From CAYNHQ01 sp964397255 (GTDB taxonomy: Bacteria; Bdellovibrionota_G; JALEGL01; DATDPG01), in contig CAYNHQ010000011.1 of the NCBI GenBank assembly GCA_964397255.1, forward strand, positions 1 to 64,000: DNA of 64,000 nt, written 5' to 3'. The notes beneath the pieces were generated by a model. It ran no database searches. It was not told the origin of the DNA and saw only the letters and a list, made by a program, of their open reading frames with translations. Both the position numbers and the translations under genes were made by a program. Shown piece after piece: positions 16,421 to 24,726 of this stretch. How positions within the stretch are numbered: the stretch's first letter is position 1; each line of letters starts with the position of its first letter.

Positions 16421-16852
16421 ATGGCTTGGTGGACTTGGGTGGTCTTTGGACTGGCTCTCTTAGCCGGAGAAATGACAACTCCCGGTGGATTCTATCTTCT
16501 CTTTTTTGGCATTGGCGCGGTATTGGTGGGACTTACCGTAGCGACAGGAGTGGTGAGTGAACTTTGGCAGGAGTGGTTGATATTCACTCTTCTCTCAGTC
16601 ATTTCGCTTCTGGTTTTTCGAAAAAAATTGCTTCATAAATTCACCCATTCCGCCGAATCAAAATCCGTGGATAGTTTCGTGGGCGACATTGCCTTGGCAT
16701 CTAATGTCCTCGAACCTAATCAGGTGGGAAAAGTGGAATATCGCGGTACGACTTGGAATGCTCGAAACGTAGGGATGAGCTCCCTGCACAAAGGGCAACG
16801 GTGCGTGGTGGAAAGAGTGGACGGGCTTCAGCTGTCGGTCCGCGCGGAATAG
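16421..16852 (+). CDS. NfeD-like membrane protein
   Basis: A 143-aa short NfeD protein. Two or three N-terminal transmembrane helices (WWTWVVFGLALLAGEMTTPG, FYLLFFGIGAVLVGLTVATG, EWLIFTLLSVISLLVF) are followed by a soluble OB-fold C-terminal domain (KVEYRGTTWNARN...GQRCVVERVDGLQLSV). Short NfeD proteins work with SPFH proteins, and the SPFH gene follows after 15 nt, the classic pair. The start is the ATG of MAWWTW; a longer frame lacks a membrane-compatible N-terminus. Confidence 0.92.
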   Translation: MAWWTWVVFGLALLAGEMTTPGGFYLLFFGIGAVLVGLTVATGVVSELWQEWLIFTLLSVISLLVFRKKLLHKFTHSAESKSVDSFVGDIALASNVLEPNQVGKVEYRGTTWNARNVGMSSLHKGQRCVVERVDGLQLSVRAE

Positions 16853-16867
16853 AACGAAGGGAGAGTT

Positions 16868-17833
16868 ATGACGGGTGGATTAATGGTAGTTCTCATGTTG
16901 GCTTTTTTTGCGATCGTGATCATCGCAAAGACTGCGGTGGTAGTGCCTCAGCAGCAGGCCTTTATCGTAGAGCGTCTCGGAAAATACAGCGGGACGCTGA
17001 CCGCCGGCTTTCACATTTTAATCCCGTTCCTGGATACGATCCGTTACCGCCATTCCCTCAAAGAAGAGCCGGTCGATATCACCGAGCAAATTTGCATTAC
17101 AAAAGACAACGTCCAGGTTCATATCGACGGAATTCTCTACCTGAAAGTCCTCAATCCTGAACGAGCGTCGTACGGAATCAGTGACTATGTCTTTGGTATT
17201 ACGCAATTAGCTCAAACCGCCCTTCGAAGCGAAGTGGGAAAGATCGATCTGGATCGAACATTTGAAGAACGAACCCACATTAACACCATGGTGGTCAGCG
17301 AACTCGATAAGGCTAGCGAACCATGGGGCATTAAAGTGCTTCGATATGAAATCAAGAACATCACGCCCCCCCAAGATGTGCTTGCCGCGATGGAAAAACA
17401 AATGCGTGCGGAACGAGAGAAACGCGCGGTGATTCTGACATCGGAAGGTCAGCGAGACGCGGCCATCAATAGCGCTGAGGGTGAGAAGCAGCAGGTCATT
17501 AAAGCATCGGAAGCAAAGAAACAGCAGCAGATCAATGAGGCCGAAGGTCAGGCCTCGGCAATTCTTTCCGTAGCGACAGCCACAGCGGAGGGAATTCGAA
17601 AGGTGGCCGATGCGATCCAATCTCCTGGCGGAATGGAGGCAGTCCAATTACGAGTCGCCGAAGAATATGTCTCACAGTTCGGCAAATTGGCAAAAACAAA
17701 CAACACGATGATCCTTCCAGCCAATTTAAGTGATGTCGGATCGATCTTGACATTGGCCCTGAATGTCATTCGACAGGGAGGAACCGGGCCTTCGGCCCCC
17801 TCGACTCCACGCAAACCTGCCGGAACGGCTTGA
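16868..17833 (+). CDS. SPFH/Band-7 (stomatin-like, QmcA-type) membrane protein
   Basis: A 321-aa stomatin-like protein. One N-terminal membrane helix (VVLMLAFFAIVIIAKTAVVV) precedes the SPFH domain (QQQAFIVERLGKYSGTLTAG, PFLDTIRYRHSLKEEP) and a long coiled-coil rich in Ala, Glu and Gln (ILTSEGQRDAAINSAEGEKQ). Such proteins form membrane microdomain cages or scaffolds. A GGGAGAG ribosome site precedes the ATG. It follows nfeD by 15 nt and is probably co-transcribed; the C-terminus is Pro/Ser-rich. Confidence 0.93.
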   Translation: MTGGLMVVLMLAFFAIVIIAKTAVVVPQQQAFIVERLGKYSGTLTAGFHILIPFLDTIRYRHSLKEEPVDITEQICITKDNVQVHIDGILYLKVLNPERASYGISDYVFGITQLAQTALRSEVGKIDLDRTFEERTHINTMVVSELDKASEPWGIKVLRYEIKNITPPQDVLAAMEKQMRAEREKRAVILTSEGQRDAAINSAEGEKQQVIKASEAKKQQQINEAEGQASAILSVATATAEGIRKVADAIQSPGGMEAVQLRVAEEYVSQFGKLAKTNNTMILPANLSDVGSILTLALNVIRQGGTGPSAPSTPRKPAGTA

Positions 17834-17894
17834 CACAGGCGCATCGGCGAAACTAGTATCCGCTCCTCCCAGCCAGGATGTATCGGAGGATGGA

Positions 17895-18176
17895 ATGACA
17901 AAAGCAGAATTTATCGAACGTATCTTCAAGGACAACCGCTTGCGGCGAATTCCGCGTGTCGCGATTGCGGAGATGGTGGATCATGCTTTCGATTTGTTAG
18001 TAAAGGGGGTTCGCCGGGATGGAAAGTTCACTTATCCTGGCTTTGGAGCTTTTAATTTGCGAAAGAAACGGGCACGGAACGGCCGAAACCCAATGACAGG
18101 GGAGCCGCTCGTGATATCCGCTCGAAAAACAATTTCTTTCCGGGCGGCTCCTCGTCTGAAAGACTCCCTTCGATAG
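17895..18176 (+). CDS. HU/IHF-family DNA-binding protein
   Basis: A 93-aa HU-family nucleoid protein: MTKAEFIERIF at the start, then GKFTYPGFGAFNLRKKRARNG, where the PGFG turn and basic arm insert in the DNA minor groove, and NPMTGEPLVISARKTISFR. GGAGG 5 nt before the ATG decides the start; a longer in-frame reading overlaps the SPFH gene. It is followed after 1 nt by the FHA activator and may be co-transcribed; HU/IHF proteins bend DNA to bring sigma-54 activators to promoters, which fits the neighbour. Confidence 0.95.
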   Translation: MTKAEFIERIFKDNRLRRIPRVAIAEMVDHAFDLLVKGVRRDGKFTYPGFGAFNLRKKRARNGRNPMTGEPLVISARKTISFRAAPRLKDSLR

Positions 18177-18177
18177 G

Positions 18178-19833
18178 ATGATCGAGCTTTCCCTCAGAAA
18201 AGAGAATGCAGAGGTGATGCGCTATCGCCTCAACAAGGAACGAACGACAATCGGCCGGGCGAGTACGAACGATATTTGTCTCCCTGATGCAAGTATTTCT
18301 CGAACCCACGTCACCATTGTCCGCACGGGTGACCGATATCTTGCCACCGATCAATCCACGAACGGTACCTATGTAAATGACGAGCGGATCTCGAGCCGTG
18401 AACTTAAACCCAACGACCTCATTCGTCTGGGTGTTTGGACCATTCACTTTGGGACAACCGAAATCCCCGAGGAAGCGCCGACTGAAATCAAAGACCGCGA
18501 TCCCACGCGAATTCTTTCATTCAAACCGGAACGAAACGAAATTGTTTTTGAGCGTGCGGTCCTTGAAATATCGGGCCCTCCTCGAAAGCTTTTCCCCGTC
18601 ACAAAATCCATCATTGGTATTGGAAAATCGAAATCAAACGACATTGTTTTGACGGATGATTTTGTCTCGAACTTCCACTGCAAGATTGAGAATCGAAAAG
18701 GAACGTTTTATCTCAAAGATCTCGGAAGCACGAACGGCACCCTGCTGAACGGCCAAAAAATTATCGAAACTACTTTGCCGTACGACTCCGCGATTGAGGT
18801 TGGACGAACTCGATTTCGTTTCTTTTCGTCGGAGGAAGCGCGCCCTGTGGAAAGCTCATCGGCTTCCGAATTTGAAGGAATTCATTCGGAGCATCCAAAA
18901 ATGCGTGCTCTTTTTTCCCTCATTCAGCGTGTGGCTCCCTCGGATGCAACGGTGTTGGTGAATGGAGAGACAGGGACGGGAAAGGAGTTGATTGCCCGGG
19001 CTATTCACAACCAGAGTAGCCGCGCGCGAAAGCCGTTTATCGCAATTAACTGCGGCGCAATCTCGAAGGATTTAATCGAAAGTGAGCTCTTCGGTCATGA
19101 GAAGGGAGCGTTTACCTCCGCTCATCAACAGCGACAGGGAGTTTTCGAACAAGCCAATGGCGGCACACTCTTTCTGGATGAAATCGGCGAGCTCCCGTTG
19201 GATCTCCAGCCGAAACTCTTGCGAGTTTTGGAAACGGGCGAAATTCGTCGGGTGGGCGGCTCACAGTTGATCGACGTAGATGTTCGCGTCGTGGCGGCGA
19301 CAAATCGGGATTTGGCCGTGGAAGTTCGAAAGGGACGATACCGCGAAGATCTCTTTTTCCGTCTGTTTGTCGTTCCCATGTCGCTTCCTCCCCTTCGCGA
19401 ACGGCCGCAGGATATTCCTCTTCTAGTCCGGCATTTTCTCAAGCAGGAATTTGCCTCTGGGAAACGGGGCTCGAACAAGAACATTGATCAAAGCGCCATT
19501 GACAAGCTCATCGATCACCCCTGGCCGGGGAATATTCGGGAATTAAAGAATGTCATTAGCCGAGCGGTACTGGATTGTCAGACCGGCACGATCGGTCCGG
19601 GAGATCTCAATTTCACCCCTCTTGGAGCCCGTGACAGCACGGCCTATGATTTTGATGAAACCCTCAACGTTCCCCAAACCATGACTCGCTCGCTGAAGGA
19701 TGTGGAACGGGACCGTATTCTCGCCGAACTGAAACGAAACAATTGGAACAAAGTTCAAACCGCCAAAGTTTTGGGGATCGCCAAATCGACCCTTCATGAG
19801 AAGATTAAGAAATACAACATCGTCGAAGAGTGA
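18178..19833 (+). CDS. Sigma-54 activator with two FHA domains
   Basis: A 551-aa enhancer-binding protein without a receiver domain. Two FHA domains (about 1-95 and 125-215; key turns GRAS--D--L/SRTH/STNGT and IGKS--ND/SNFHCKI/GSTNGT) read phosphothreonine. The AAA+ domain has Walker A GETGTGKE (263-270), Walker B GGTLFLDEIGEL and the arginine-finger region. A Fis-type HTH ends the protein (NKVQTAKVLGIAKSTLHEKI). The sigma-54-contacting loop reads GAFTSA (310-315) in place of GAFTGA. It follows HU after 1 nt; a Ser/Thr kinase lies 1.6 kb downstream and could be the kinase whose signal it reads. Loop variant may alter strength or mode of sigma-54 contact. Confidence 0.95.
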   Translation: MIELSLRKENAEVMRYRLNKERTTIGRASTNDICLPDASISRTHVTIVRTGDRYLATDQSTNGTYVNDERISSRELKPNDLIRLGVWTIHFGTTEIPEEAPTEIKDRDPTRILSFKPERNEIVFERAVLEISGPPRKLFPVTKSIIGIGKSKSNDIVLTDDFVSNFHCKIENRKGTFYLKDLGSTNGTLLNGQKIIETTLPYDSAIEVGRTRFRFFSSEEARPVESSSASEFEGIHSEHPKMRALFSLIQRVAPSDATVLVNGETGTGKELIARAIHNQSSRARKPFIAINCGAISKDLIESELFGHEKGAFTSAHQQRQGVFEQANGGTLFLDEIGELPLDLQPKLLRVLETGEIRRVGGSQLIDVDVRVVAATNRDLAVEVRKGRYREDLFFRLFVVPMSLPPLRERPQDIPLLVRHFLKQEFASGKRGSNKNIDQSAIDKLIDHPWPGNIRELKNVISRAVLDCQTGTIGPGDLNFTPLGARDSTAYDFDETLNVPQTMTRSLKDVERDRILAELKRNNWNKVQTAKVLGIAKSTLHEKIKKYNIVEE

Positions 19834-19843
19834 GGATTATCGA

Positions 19844-20512
19844 ATGACCGGTCACAGCCGAGAATATTGGGAAGCCCGCTGGGCGGAGGAAAGGATCGGT
19901 TTTCACGCTGATCGGCCAAACACTTTGCTCTCGCGCTATTTTGAAACACTTGAGCTTTCCGAAGGCGCTCATTGCTTGGTCCCACTTTGCGGGAAAAGCT
20001 TCGACATGGTTTGGATCGCCGAACATGGTCAACTTGTTACCGGCGTGGAATTTTCGGGTTTGGCGATTCAGGCATTTTGCAAGAATCTAGGCAATTATCC
20101 CACTGCTGTGGCGATCAATGAGCATCTCATCTCCTACCGATCCTCGCCCTACCATTTAATCCAAGGAGATTTCTTTCAGCTCCAGCCTTCGCATATCCCC
20201 CCCGTCGACTGGATCTATGATCGAGCGGCTCTTATTGCTTTTCCGCCGGAGCAGCAGCAAGCCTATGCAACGCACATGGCTTCGTTTCTTCAGCAGGGGA
20301 AGAAGATCCTTCTCATCGGATTTGAATGTGAAGCGGGTGCAGTCGAAGGTCCGCCGTTCAACATAACTGAAAAGGATGTGAATCGGCTGTTTGGTAGTAG
20401 CTTTTCCGTACGTTTTCTCGAGCGCGTGGATGTCACGGCGCAAAGTCCTCACCTGGTGGAGCGCGGCGCGAAACGAGTGGCAGAGTTCGCGTACGTATTG
20501 ACTCGGAACTAA
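19844..20512 (+). CDS. tpm: Thiopurine S-methyltransferase family protein
   Basis: A 222-aa SAM-dependent methyltransferase of the TPMT family, which methylates thiols or selenium and tellurium compounds. The start REYWEARWAEERIGFHADRP is the typical WxxRW--g-I-FH signature. The SAM loop is LVPLCGKSFDMVWIAEHG, then GVEFSGLAI, and DWIYDRAALIAFP is the conserved D-YDRAAL-ALP segment. The ATG of MTGHSREYW is 10 nt after the activator stop. Native substrate unknown. Confidence 0.93.
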   Translation: MTGHSREYWEARWAEERIGFHADRPNTLLSRYFETLELSEGAHCLVPLCGKSFDMVWIAEHGQLVTGVEFSGLAIQAFCKNLGNYPTAVAINEHLISYRSSPYHLIQGDFFQLQPSHIPPVDWIYDRAALIAFPPEQQQAYATHMASFLQQGKKILLIGFECEAGAVEGPPFNITEKDVNRLFGSSFSVRFLERVDVTAQSPHLVERGAKRVAEFAYVLTRN

Positions 20513-20525
20513 GTACGATTTCGAT

Positions 20526-20807
20526 TTAATTGAGCTCTTCTTTGATCGTGGTCGCGGGGCGGAAGAGAATCATTTTGGAGGCGCGGACGGTCATGACCTC
20601 GCCGGTTTTCGGATTATGCCCCTTCCGTTCCTTCCTTCGCCGGACAATAAATGTTCCAAAACCGGGATAATTGAATCTTCGTCCACGACGTAACGCCAAA
20701 GAAAGATTGTCAAAAAGGCTTTGAACCAAATCGGCCGCCGCCGCTTTCGACATGTCACGATGTTGATAGTCTCCCGAGATCCGTTCAATTAATTCCCGCT
20801 TTGTCAT
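20526..20807 (-). CDS. HU/IHF-family DNA-binding protein (second copy)
   Basis: A 93-aa HU-family protein, same length as that at 17895: MTKRELIERIS, RRFNYPGFGTFIVRRRKERKG and NPKTGEVMTVRASKMILFRP. Two different HU genes within 3 kb suggest distinct subunits. A longer reading to 21302 runs antisense through the BamC-like gene and is rejected. The ATG is 6 nt after a -10 box, so the mRNA is probably leaderless. Confidence 0.95.
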   Translation of the reverse strand: MTKRELIERISGDYQHRDMSKAAAADLVQSLFDNLSLALRRGRRFNYPGFGTFIVRRRKERKGHNPKTGEVMTVRASKMILFRPATTIKEELN

Positions 20808-20813
20808 TCCCGG

Positions 20814-20843
20814 CTCATACCTAATCGGCAAAAGAGCTGTCAA
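20814..20843 (-). promoter_or_regulatory. Promoter of the second HU gene (leaderless spacing)
   Basis: Minus strand TTGACA (20843-20838), 18-nt spacer, TATGAG (20819-20814), then 6 nt to the ATG at 20807. Confidence 0.65.
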
Positions 20844-20848
20844 GCCGA

Positions 20849-20877
20849 TTGGAGAGCAGAGCCTCCTCGTGTATGAT
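20849..20877 (+). promoter_or_regulatory. Promoter of the BamC-like gene (leaderless spacing)
   Basis: TTGGAG (20849-20854), 17-nt spacer, TATGAT (20872-20877), then 8 nt to the ATG at 20886. It is back to back with the HU promoter. Confidence 0.55.
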
Positions 20878-20885
20878 GAAGCCAC

Positions 20886-21392
20886 ATGACGAAATTTCTT
20901 GCCTCTATCGGATTCCTGGTTCTCCTGGTGTCCGGATGCACACCTAAAGAATTTAACGAGCCTGGGACCTTGCCATCCGAACACGAACCGACTCGGCGCG
21001 CGTTGCCGGGGAGTTATTCCGCTGTCTGGGATGCGACATTGGCCACTCTCCGAAATCGGAAATATCCGATTGCAACTTCTCAGCGAGATGGTGGAGTGAT
21101 TATCACCGACTGGATCATGGGGAAATCGGATCGACTCTATTCGGGATACGGAGAGACCCGGATCCCATACAACATTCGTTTTAAATTCACGATTCGTTTG
21201 CACCCATCCAAAGCAGGCGTGGATGTGAATATCGTCAACGAAGAGCAATATTACTCCGATGCGGTCACCGCGGGTTCTGACTTTTCCGGATCCCTTTACC
21301 AATGGATTCCGACGCAGACTTCCACCGCCAAGGAAGCGGCCTTCTTAGACGAGGTGTCCGAAATCTTACGCGCCAACCGGCCGAAGAAATAA
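20886..21392 (+). CDS. BamC-like outer-membrane lipoprotein
   Basis: A 168-aa lipoprotein with signal peptide MTKFLASIGFLVLLVSGCTP and lipobox VSGC. The mature domain (YSAVWDATLATLRNRKYPIA, QRDGGVIITDWIMGKSDRLY, YNIRFKFTIRLHPSKAGVDV) has the helix-grip pattern of BamC/NlpB-type domains common in deltaproteobacteria. It may support outer-membrane protein assembly. Convergence or operon with the kinase gene 13 nt downstream on the same strand is likely. Assignment is by fold pattern, so moderate. Confidence 0.68.
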   Translation: MTKFLASIGFLVLLVSGCTPKEFNEPGTLPSEHEPTRRALPGSYSAVWDATLATLRNRKYPIATSQRDGGVIITDWIMGKSDRLYSGYGETRIPYNIRFKFTIRLHPSKAGVDVNIVNEEQYYSDAVTAGSDFSGSLYQWIPTQTSTAKEAAFLDEVSEILRANRPKK

Positions 21393-21405
21393 GCTCACCA
21401 GCGGG

Positions 21406-22956
21406 ATGATCGCTATGAGCACGCCCGAAGAAATAAAGAATCGATTCGGAAAATATAAGTTAATCGCGCGCCTTGGAATGGGAGGAATGGCGGAAGTTTT
21501 CAAAGCCGAGCTCCTGTCCAATTCCAGCATGGTGGTGGCCATCAAACGGATCCTCCCCCAATACTCACAGGACAAAAAGCTGGTGGGGATGTTGGTCAAC
21601 GAGGCGCGTCTCAGCCTCGGCCTCAACCATCCCCATATCGTGCCTGTCCTCGATTTTGGCATTGTTGACGGCAACTACTTCATGGCCATGGAGTATGTGC
21701 GAGGCAAGGATCTCAAGTCCATCATGATCCGGTGTAAAACTCGTGGAACTGAACTCCCGATTCAAATGGCAGTCTACATTATGATCAAAGTTCTTCGGGG
21801 CCTTGACCATGCGCATACCAAACGGGATCACTATGATCAACCTCTCCACATTGTTCATCGCGATATTTCTCCGCAAAACGTCATTGTCTCACTCTGGGGC
21901 GAGGTCAAAGTCCTCGATTTCGGAATTGCGAAAGCCGCCTCGCGTACGATTGATACGCAGGCCGGAATTTTAAAGGGAAAGTTTAGCTACATGTCGCCCG
22001 AACAGGCACGCGGAGACGACATTGATCACCGCACCGATATTTTTTCCGCTGGAATTGTTCTCTGGGAACTTCTTACGCTGGAAAGCTGTTTCCAGGCGGA
22101 AACCGACGTGAAACTACTCGCGCGCGTTCGCGACGGAAAAGTGAAATCGCCTTCTTCGGTAAATTCCAAAGTTCCAAAAGCGCTGGAACTCATTTTGATG
22201 AAGGCACTCGAGAAAAAACTCAAAAAACGATACCAAACAGCCGAAGATTTTGCTCACGACCTGGAAGTCTTTCAGCGCGACACGATCGGTAACGTGACCG
22301 ATGCCGACCTGGCGGCGTTCGTCCGGAACCTTTTTGGAATTTCATCCCAAGAGCTTGAACCCGCACCTGCAAGGGGAAAACCCGGAGAAAACCTGATTGA
22401 AGCGGGAATTGAACGCGCATTGGCTGAGACGATCGCAGAAGACGTGAGAGTGAATCGTTCGCCGCGTCGGTCTCGTCGAGTCACGACAAATACAACAGTG
22501 ATTTTTCCACCCTGGCTTTCTTCCCTTCTAACTCGTGGAGGAATCTTCATCCTTCTGTTGGGGGCGTTGATTGCGTATCCGCCGAAAATCATTTTTCAAA
22601 AGTTCGACCGACAGGTCCTTCGACTGGCCGATCGCATACACTCATGGAAGGGCTTTCACGTTAGCGCCCCTAAAGCGTTACCCGAGCTATATCTTCCCCC
22701 TATCCCGGTATCTCGATTTTCTGTTCAATGGCTTCCCGAGGTTTGGTCCGATCTCCAGCAACTTCCGTTTGAAACTTTCGAACAGGTCCGCGATCGGGGA
22801 ATTGATTTAGGAAATGATCCACATCCTTCGGCCTCCCGCGTGGATCCCAAACAACCGTCCGCTTCATTTATCAACCAGGGCGGGTATCGACTTCACTACC
22901 AAGTGGATGAACAACTTCATTCGGTCACCATCGACCGTCTAGACAAAGAACGCTGA
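21406..22956 (+). CDS. Membrane Ser/Thr protein kinase (Hanks type)
   Basis: A 516-aa kinase. The N-terminal kinase domain (about 15-290) has the P-loop GMGGMAEV (24-31), Lys47 in VAIKRIL, the catalytic loop VHRDISPQNVIVS and the DFGIAKA/SPEQ activation segment, so it should be active. After a linker comes one membrane helix (GGIFILLLGALIAYPP, about residue 380-395) and a periplasmic C-terminal part of about 110 residues without known repeats. Start may be this ATG or the one 9 nt later. FHA-domain activators nearby (18178, 39569) are natural readers of its phosphothreonines; that link is inferred. Confidence 0.94.
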   Translation: MIAMSTPEEIKNRFGKYKLIARLGMGGMAEVFKAELLSNSSMVVAIKRILPQYSQDKKLVGMLVNEARLSLGLNHPHIVPVLDFGIVDGNYFMAMEYVRGKDLKSIMIRCKTRGTELPIQMAVYIMIKVLRGLDHAHTKRDHYDQPLHIVHRDISPQNVIVSLWGEVKVLDFGIAKAASRTIDTQAGILKGKFSYMSPEQARGDDIDHRTDIFSAGIVLWELLTLESCFQAETDVKLLARVRDGKVKSPSSVNSKVPKALELILMKALEKKLKKRYQTAEDFAHDLEVFQRDTIGNVTDADLAAFVRNLFGISSQELEPAPARGKPGENLIEAGIERALAETIAEDVRVNRSPRRSRRVTTNTTVIFPPWLSSLLTRGGIFILLLGALIAYPPKIIFQKFDRQVLRLADRIHSWKGFHVSAPKALPELYLPPIPVSRFSVQWLPEVWSDLQQLPFETFEQVRDRGIDLGNDPHPSASRVDPKQPSASFINQGGYRLHYQVDEQLHSVTIDRLDKER

Positions 22957-22962
22957 CAAAAA

Positions 22963-22988
22963 GGGCCAACCCTACCTTGGATTGGCCC
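22963..22988 (-). terminator. Terminator between convergent kinase and DUF1579 genes
   Basis: GGGCCAA and TTGGCCC pair around a 12-nt loop. On the minus strand the stem is followed by TTTTT, so it ends the DUF1579 transcript; it may also slow the plus-strand kinase transcript. Confidence 0.7.
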
Positions 22989-22996
22989 CGCTTGGA

Positions 22997-23593
22997 CTAT
23001 TTTTGGTAAACAATCTCCATGGATTTGAATTCCCTCCCTTTATCGTCCGTATCGAAATGTTCGTAATGGAATTCGTTTTTGCTCACCTTTTTCATTACGG
23101 ATTTGATGCTCTTTTGAGTTCCAGTCGCCGGACACATAAAGCTGGCGGTGCTGGTGATGGTCTTTCCTTTGTCCTTTGAATCTCCTTCAAACACGTAGGA
23201 AGCAGTCGAAAAATTATCGATCCACACCGTCGTATATTTCTTTTTCATGTTGTCGTATCCGAGAAAGCCCGTTCCCTGAAACGGCTTTCCCATGAAGGAA
23301 CCTTCGTAGGTTTCGCGGATAAAGCGGCCGTCATACATCGGTTCAAACATGGCTTTGCCTGTACTCTCCTCGGCCTTTGCACCTGGGGCCTGCCAAGATT
23401 TGGTATGGGTCGTCCAATCCCCGACCAAATAATCTAGGGCTTTATGGTTTTCCGATACTTTGCCCGCCTCCTCCATCGCCTTCATCATTTTTTCCTGTTC
23501 AGGGGTCATGGCGGGGGCGTTTATTTGTGATTTCGTCTCTGGCGCTGCAAAAGCAGGAATCGCCAGGAGTAATGCCATTGCAAACGTTTTCAT
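22997..23593 (-). CDS. Secreted DUF1579 family protein
   Basis: A 198-aa protein with signal peptide MKTFAMALLLAIPAFA and a DUF1579 domain: LDYLVGDWTTHTKSWQAPGA, the MYDGRFIRETYEGSFMGKPF strand pair, GFLGYDNMKKKYTTVWIDNF and a C-terminal YEHFDTDDKG. These are lipocalin-like barrels of unknown ligand. AGGAGAT before the ATG is a good ribosome site. Single gene with a terminator; an eroded HEAT-gene tail lies about 90 bp upstream. Confidence 0.85.
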   Translation of the reverse strand: MKTFAMALLLAIPAFAAPETKSQINAPAMTPEQEKMMKAMEEAGKVSENHKALDYLVGDWTTHTKSWQAPGAKAEESTGKAMFEPMYDGRFIRETYEGSFMGKPFQGTGFLGYDNMKKKYTTVWIDNFSTASYVFEGDSKDKGKTITSTASFMCPATGTQKSIKSVMKKVSKNEFHYEHFDTDDKGREFKSMEIVYQK

Positions 23594-23682
23594 ATTTGAT
23601 CTCCTCTAGCTAAATGTTCTTTCCCTTTTTATGGGGGGAGTTATTTAAGCAAAGAAGAACTCATCCGAAAAGCTGCACCGCG

Positions 23683-23718
23683 CTAATCGCCCCAGGAGCG
23701 CCAGCGGGCGGCGCAATC
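23683..23718 (-). pseudogene. Twelve-codon copy of the 3' end of the adjacent HEAT gene
   Basis: Minus strand reads DCAARWRSWGD then TAG, matching the end of the HEAT gene at 23782 (DCAARWRAWAKNK). Twenty-one bases are identical (plus-strand 23698-23718 and 23803-23823). The copy is downstream of the parent in the same orientation, 63 bp past its stop. It resembles the ftcD, activator and ydcZ tails elsewhere in the window, but no cargo genes separate it from its parent. Confidence 0.75.
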
Positions 23719-23781
23719 CAACCAAATGAACGGGATTAATCAATTCTGCCATTTGCTGAAAGATGACCGGGTGGTAAGACA

Positions 23782-24726
23782 CTATTTATTCTTTGCCCAT
23801 GCGCGCCAGCGGGCGGCGCAATCTTCGTTTTCGTCGGCGGGTGGTGGCATGGAAGGAAGAGCATCCGGCTTGAGCTGCGCCAGCGCCTGACAGGCATGGG
23901 ATCTCAATTCCGAATCTTCGTCTTTTAATAATGCCAAAAGCGGATCCACCGCCCTCTCATCGCCGATGGCGGCGAGAGCATCCACGACATGCTCCCGCAC
24001 CCATAAACTTTGCCCTCGATAAAAATTACGAGAAGCTTTTAGCTCGCTCAATAAAGCAGGCACCGAGTCTTTCTGTTTAATCGCCGCCAACGCATCAATC
24101 ACGGAGGCACGAACAAACATCGCCGGATCGGCCAATGTCTCATGCAGCACCGAAATCGATTTTGGATCGCCCAATTCTCCCAACGCTTTGGCCGAAGCCA
24201 TACGAACCAAGAAGAGCGGGTCTTTCAATTTCGATTCAAGGGCCAAACGGGCTGGATCGCCCTTAATTTTCCCCAGCGCCATCGCCGCCGCCCAACGGCG
24301 CTCCCAAAGCAAAGAACTATCGGTAAATGCCGCGATCAACGAGGGAACCGCTTCCCCTCCCAAATTCACGAGCAAATCGACTTCTTTTCCAAATTCCGTT
24401 CCCGCAGGAATCGCCTCAAGCACCATTCGAACTTGTTCGCTGGTGGGCACCGTCGGCGGTGGAACCACTGCCACATGCGTGGGCGTAGCGAAGGGAACCG
24501 GCGCTGGTGTCGTCGACGTTTCTGTCACGTCCTCTTCCACAAATGTCTCCGGATCGCCAAATCGGATGGTCCCCTCTCCTTCCTTTAACTCCTCGGACGG
24601 CGCAATCGTCTCGAGCTTCGTAGTGGTCTTCGATTCTTCGCCGGAAGCGGAATAAACGGATCCCAAGAGGAAAAAAACGACAATCCCTTGAAAGATCAGG
24701 GTGTTTCTGTCATGAATGCGCGCCAT
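23782..24726 (-). CDS. HEAT-repeat (PBS lyase-type) envelope protein
   Basis: A 314-aa protein with an N-terminal signal or anchor (LIFQGIVVFFLLGSVYSASG), a Thr/Pro-rich linker (about 40-95) and at least five HEAT units of the PBS-lyase type, e.g. LARLALESKLKDPLFLVRMA-like blocks with AKALGELGDP, DALAAIKQKDSVPAL, DALAAIGDERAVDPLLALL and CQALAQL. Likely a periplasmic binding scaffold. It diverges from ispH with starts overlapping by 2 nt or more. Its last codons are duplicated at 23683-23718. Binding partner unknown. Confidence 0.8.
   Translation of the reverse strand: MARIHDRNTLIFQGIVVFFLLGSVYSASGEESKTTTKLETIAPSEELKEGEGTIRFGDPETFVEEDVTETSTTPAPVPFATPTHVAVVPPPTVPTSEQVRMVLEAIPAGTEFGKEVDLLVNLGGEAVPSLIAAFTDSSLLWERRWAAAMALGKIKGDPARLALESKLKDPLFLVRMASAKALGELGDPKSISVLHETLADPAMFVRASVIDALAAIKQKDSVPALLSELKASRNFYRGQSLWVREHVVDALAAIGDERAVDPLLALLKDEDSELRSHACQALAQLKPDALPSMPPPADENEDCAARWRAWAKNK

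Noticed and set aside
20808..21302. N-terminal extension of the second HU gene to 258 aa
   Set aside because: The extension is antisense to the BamC-like lipoprotein and crosses two promoters; HU proteins are about 90 residues.
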